Source: Bacillota bacterium
Lineage (GTDB): Bacteria; Bacillota; UBA4882; UBA8346
NCBI GenBank assembly: GCA_023426245.1
Contig: JAFABB010000007.1
Location: 124,001-188,000 of the forward strand
DNA length: 64,000 nt
Direction of reading: 5' to 3'
In this document: positions 60,894-64,000 of the stretch, one piece after another
Layout of the letters: every line of letters starts with the position of its first letter
Position numbering within the stretch: the first letter of the stretch is position 1
Made by a program: the position numbers and the translations under genes
The notes under the pieces: model-generated
Databases searched by the model: none
The model's input: only the letters and a program-made list of their open reading frames with translations
What the model was told of the DNA's origin: nothing

Positions 60894-61906
60894 AGAGCAG
60901 ACGGGCAAGGATTCAATTGTTGTATGAAGGTAAAAACATTACCGCCGATATCACACCGGACTTGCAAAGTTTTACTTTTACCGACAATGCCTCGGGCTCG
61001 TCAGATGATATCTCGATTGAGCTCAAGGATGATACGGGGAAATGGATATCCTCCTGGGCTCCATCCAAGGGGGACATCATGATCCCGACTATCAAGACTG
61101 AGAATTGGAATTTTGATGGAGATTCACAAAGTTTAGATTGTGGCCGGTTCGTTATTGATGAACCCAGTTATCGCGGTAGGCCACGTATTTTGAGTTTGGG
61201 AGCTGTTTCAGCTCCAGTCGACACTCCATTCATGACCGTAGAAAGGAGCCACACTTGGCAAAAGGCTTCTGTAGCAAGAATAGCCCAAACGATAGCCGAT
61301 AATGCCAAATTAACTCTGGATTTTCAAGGATCATCCAATCCGGTGATACCCTTTGTGGAACAAAGCAAAGAGCCGGATGCCTCATTTTTGACCAATCTTT
61401 GCCAGAAAAACGGGTTGGCTATCAAAATTTATAATCAGAAAATCGTCATCTTTCAGGAAATGAAGTATGAGGCCCAAACACCTGGACCCTTGGCTACCAT
61501 CGGCGAAGCGGATATGATGCAATGGAGCGCCAAAACGACCTTTACCGATACGGGTTACGATGGTTGTAAAATTGCCTATACCAATCCGAAGGTGAATAAG
61601 ACTTTAACCCATACCTTTATACCTTCGGGAAAAAGCGGAGATAAGATTTATCAGATGAATGAGACTGCCAACGATTTGGCCGAAGCAGAGCGTTATGCCC
61701 GTTGCAAACTGCGGGAACTGAATAAAAGAGAATACTCATTAAGCCTGGAGATTCCCGGCAATCTTGGTTTTTTACCGACCCAAGTCCTCAACATTCAAGA
61801 CTTGGGTATTTTTAACGGTAAATATTATATTGATAAAGTCAGTCACAAAATCGGCGGCGGGTTTACAACCAGCCTGGAACTTCATAAATGTTTGGTGGGA
61901 TATTAA
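60890..61906 (+). CDS. Baseplate hub protein (gpD-like late control protein)
   Basis: ATG 60890 (overlapping the previous stop) gives 338 residues: RRARIQLLYEGKNITADITP, FTDNASGSSDDISIELKDDT and FLTNLCQKNGLAIKIYN, typical of gpD/XkdQ hub proteins related to gp27 of T4. Confidence 0.92.
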   Translation: MKSRRARIQLLYEGKNITADITPDLQSFTFTDNASGSSDDISIELKDDTGKWISSWAPSKGDIMIPTIKTENWNFDGDSQSLDCGRFVIDEPSYRGRPRILSLGAVSAPVDTPFMTVERSHTWQKASVARIAQTIADNAKLTLDFQGSSNPVIPFVEQSKEPDASFLTNLCQKNGLAIKIYNQKIVIFQEMKYEAQTPGPLATIGEADMMQWSAKTTFTDTGYDGCKIAYTNPKVNKTLTHTFIPSGKSGDKIYQMNETANDLAEAERYARCKLRELNKREYSLSLEIPGNLGFLPTQVLNIQDLGIFNGKYYIDKVSHKIGGGFTTSLELHKCLVGY

Positions 61907-61907
61907 A

Positions 61908-62465
61908 ATGGTGAATTTAAAAAATCTGATCCGGATTGGGACCGTATCATCCATTAATTATGAGGCGGGGACCGTGCGAGTCAGCTTTGAAGATCAAGAT
62001 TCCATCGTCACCGATGTATTGCCAATGCTTTCATTTGAATATGAAATGCCGAATATCGGTGAATCGGTATTATGTTTGTTTTTGGGAAATGGGATCACCA
62101 ATGGTTTTTGCCTGGGGCGATATTTTTATGCGGATGATCAACCCAATCCAAACGGAGCGGATATTTATTGCAAACGTTTTTTGAGACAAGCGGCAATGGT
62201 CTACAATAGTTCCAGCAAGACCCTGACAATAAGCATTCCGGACACGAAGGATATTCAGGTTGAAATCGTTGGGAACCTAACTGTAGGTAAGGATTTAACG
62301 GTTACAGGGAATGTTTCGGTTGGGGCGGATTTAACGGTTACAGGGAATGCTTCGATTGGGAAGGCTTTAACAGTGAATGATGATGCGAAAATAGGGGGAA
62401 AAAGCTTTTTAAGCCATACTCATACTTCATCATCATCGGGTAATCCAACGGGACCGCCATTATAA
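61908..62465 (+). CDS. Baseplate spike protein (gpV/gp45-like)
   Basis: ATG 61908, one base after the gpD stop, gives 185 residues. The OB-fold comes first (IGTVSSINYEAGTVRVSFED, then GESVLCLFLGNGITNGFCLG). A repeated shaft follows (LTVGKDLTVTGNVSVGADLT), much like the fibre repeats at 26-31 kb. The tip SHTHTSSSSGNPTGPP has the His-x-His iron-binding pattern of gpV spikes. Confidence 0.9.
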   Translation: MVNLKNLIRIGTVSSINYEAGTVRVSFEDQDSIVTDVLPMLSFEYEMPNIGESVLCLFLGNGITNGFCLGRYFYADDQPNPNGADIYCKRFLRQAAMVYNSSSKTLTISIPDTKDIQVEIVGNLTVGKDLTVTGNVSVGADLTVTGNASIGKALTVNDDAKIGGKSFLSHTHTSSSSGNPTGPPL

Positions 62466-62478
62466 ATGAGGTGATGCA

Positions 62479-62871
62479 ATGATCGGTTATTTTAATGACA
62501 TTTGTTTTGAAGTTTCGGATGAACGGATCTACACCTTTAGCGGGTTTAAGCTTGAAGCTTCAGCCCGCTACAGCGCCCATGAGCTTATCGGGGTTAAGCC
62601 GAAAACCGAGTATGTGGCCCCCAATCTCCAAACGATCACTTTAACGATTAATCTCAACGGTAATTTTGGAGTTACCCCCAAAGATGAGATGCAAACCTGG
62701 ATCTATCTGGCAGAGTCGGGTGAAGCGGATTACCTGGTTGTGGGTGAGGAAGTATTGGGGGATGATCGATGGATCGTCAAATCCGTGAGCGAGGCCTGGG
62801 ATGCTTTTTTCAACCAAGGCGAGCTTTTTTCCGGCAAGATTGATGTTACATTTGAAGAGTATATCGCTTAG
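62479..62871 (+). CDS. Tail protein gpU-like
   Basis: A 130-residue protein of the P2 gpU family: MIGYFNDICFEVSDERIYTF, ARYSAHELIGVKPKTEYVAP, TITLTINLNGNFGVTPKDEM and WIVKSVSEAWDAFF. Confidence 0.88.
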   Translation: MIGYFNDICFEVSDERIYTFSGFKLEASARYSAHELIGVKPKTEYVAPNLQTITLTINLNGNFGVTPKDEMQTWIYLAESGEADYLVVGEEVLGDDRWIVKSVSEAWDAFFNQGELFSGKIDVTFEEYIA

Positions 62872-62891
62872 CAGAAAGTGAGGGATAGGGG

Positions 62892-63191
62892 ATGATTAAT
62901 GCATCCGATGTGGTAATTGATTTCAGTGCCGGTGGGAATAGTGAAATCCTCCAAAATATTCAAGTGATTTTGACTACTCCTGCCGGGACAGTCCCTTTTG
63001 ACCGGGATTTCGGGATTGATATGAGTATCTTGGATTCCCCCATCGGGGTTGCCAAGGCCAAGTTAACGGTGGAATATATCAAAAAGATCAAGAAATATGA
63101 ACCCCGGGCTGAAGTGAAAAAAGTCAGCTTTACCAATGATGCGATAAGCGGCTTGCTGGTACCGAAGGTGGTGATCGGTCTTGCCGGCTAG
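62892..63191 (+). CDS. Baseplate wedge protein gp25/gpW-like
   Basis: A 99-residue gp25 family protein: GNSEILQNIQVILTTPAGTV and PFDRDFGIDMSILDSPIGVA, then YEPRAEVKKVSFTND. It overlaps the next start by 11 bases. Confidence 0.93.
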   Translation: MINASDVVIDFSAGGNSEILQNIQVILTTPAGTVPFDRDFGIDMSILDSPIGVAKAKLTVEYIKKIKKYEPRAEVKKVSFTNDAISGLLVPKVVIGLAG

Positions 63192-64000
63192 TATCGAGGC
63201 TTTAAACAATTTGCCGGATATTGACTTCGTAAATAAGGATGTAGATTCGCTTTTAACCAATATGATTTCCGAATATCAAAATGCCTATTGGGAGTCTACT
63301 GGAAAATCGAAAAGTTTAGCTGCCGGCGATCCCATCCGGATTTGGATTTATGCACAAGCGTTAAGAATTTATACGGCCTACCAATTAATCGACAGGGCGG
63401 CTAAGTATAATTTACTGAAATATTCCAGTGGCGATTATCTGGAGAACCTGGGGGCTTTGGTGGGAGTCACCAGGGAAGAAGCTACCGGAGCAGTGGTTAC
63501 CCAACGTTTTACCCTTTCCAAGAAGTTGGAAAGGGGGGTGACGATTCCATCCGGCGCCCGGGTTAGCACCAGTGACAATGTTTTTTTTGCAACGACCCAA
63601 GAAGTGGAAATCGCTGCGGGAGAAACTTATATGGATGTTCCGGCGGAATGCGCAACTACCGGAAAAGCCGGTAATGGCTATACCGCAGGACAAATTGATG
63701 TCCTGGTGGATCCGATTCAATTTGTATCCGGCACTACCAACACTACAACCAGCCAGGGCGGAGTCGATGAAGAAGATGACGAAGCTTTACGGGAACGGAT
63801 TTTTTTAAAGCCGGAGTCTTTCAGCGTGGCCGGACCCAGCGGCGCCTATGAGTATTTTGTCAAAGACTGTGATGCTTCCATTACGGATGTCAAAGTTGTC
63901 GGAGGCAATGGAAGGGTGAATGTGTATTTTATTCTGGAAAACGGGGAATTACCGGAACAAGCATTAATCGATGAAGTAACTGATTACCTCTCGGCCGACA
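63181..64000 (+). CDS. Baseplate protein gpJ-like, cut by window edge
   Basis: TTG at 63181 lies within the end of the previous gene. The frame is open to the end of the window (about 273 residues): IRIWIYAQALRIYTAYQLID, YSSGDYLENLGALVGVTREE, GVTIPSGARVSTSDNVFFAT, AGNGYTAGQIDVLVDPIQFV and GGVDEEDDEALRERIFLKPE, all typical of gpJ. Confidence 0.94.
   Translation, partial: MPASIEALNNLPDIDFVNKDVDSLLTNMISEYQNAYWESTGKSKSLAAGDPIRIWIYAQALRIYTAYQLIDRAAKYNLLKYSSGDYLENLGALVGVTREEATGAVVTQRFTLSKKLERGVTIPSGARVSTSDNVFFATTQEVEIAAGETYMDVPAECATTGKAGNGYTAGQIDVLVDPIQFVSGTTNTTTSQGGVDEEDDEALRERIFLKPESFSVAGPSGAYEYFVKDCDASITDVKVVGGNGRVNVYFILENGELPEQALIDEVTDYLSAD

Noticed and set aside
55871..64000. Complete prophage
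   Set aside because: No terminase, portal or capsid gene upstream of the sheath; the left neighbour is the eCIS. A headless tail is the better reading, although genes to the right are not visible.

Overview
The window looks like the chromosome of a diderm member of the Bacillota, or a close relative. It carries Firmicute-style Shine-Dalgarno sequences, PBSX/P2-like tail genes and ArpU/RinA-like phage regulators. It also has an OstA/LptD-like outer-membrane protein, which a single-membrane Firmicute would lack. The lineage is inferred from content only. No rRNA, tRNA, CRISPR array, integrase or transposase was seen.

Layout: (1) 1-6.1 kb is ordinary chromosome: aspartate kinase (minus strand, cut by the window edge), queC, an OstA-like protein, a 27-residue basic protein and a chemoreceptor. 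(2) 6.4-11.3 kb is a phage-style control region with two divergent repressor/Cro-like switches, each with palindromic operators, two ArpU/RinA-like late regulators, and several small genes. (3) 11.5-44.6 kb is a nearly complete extracellular contractile injection system (eCIS, Afp/PVC family): sheath, two tube proteins, DUF5908-type protein, tube-initiator, VgrG-like spike, gp25 wedge, a 2419-residue baseplate protein, three fibres plus a fibre chaperone, a 2058-residue baseplate protein with LamG-like repeats, tape measure, DUF4255 tail terminator and PAAR tip. (4) 44.7-54.3 kb is the payload region with the AAA+ ATPase. Three cargo proteins share an N-terminal core (VSVN-x-LIQSKK). One ends in an ADP-ribosyltransferase-like domain and is followed by a probable immunity gene. 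One carries a DUF4157 domain and ends in a DddA-type (SCP1.201-like) deaminase followed by an Imm1-like gene. One carries DUF4157 and an unrecognised C-terminus. (5) 54.5-55.7 kb holds a lytic transglycosylase and two small membrane or lipoprotein-like genes. (6) 55.9-64 kb is a second, unrelated contractile tail of the P2/PBSX type without head genes (tailocin-like), cut by the right edge.

The most notable overall signal is that an eCIS and a tailocin-like tail sit head to tail and appear to share one phage-style control system. Four promoter candidates have a pair of short motifs repeated exactly 11 bp apart, about 20 bp before a -10 box, and each is followed by a terminator-like hairpin. 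The four fall into two sequence classes, matching the two ArpU-like regulators in number. Three tail-gene leaders also share a hairpin followed by a G-rich element. Immunity genes next to two cargo toxins suggest that this eCIS targets bacteria.
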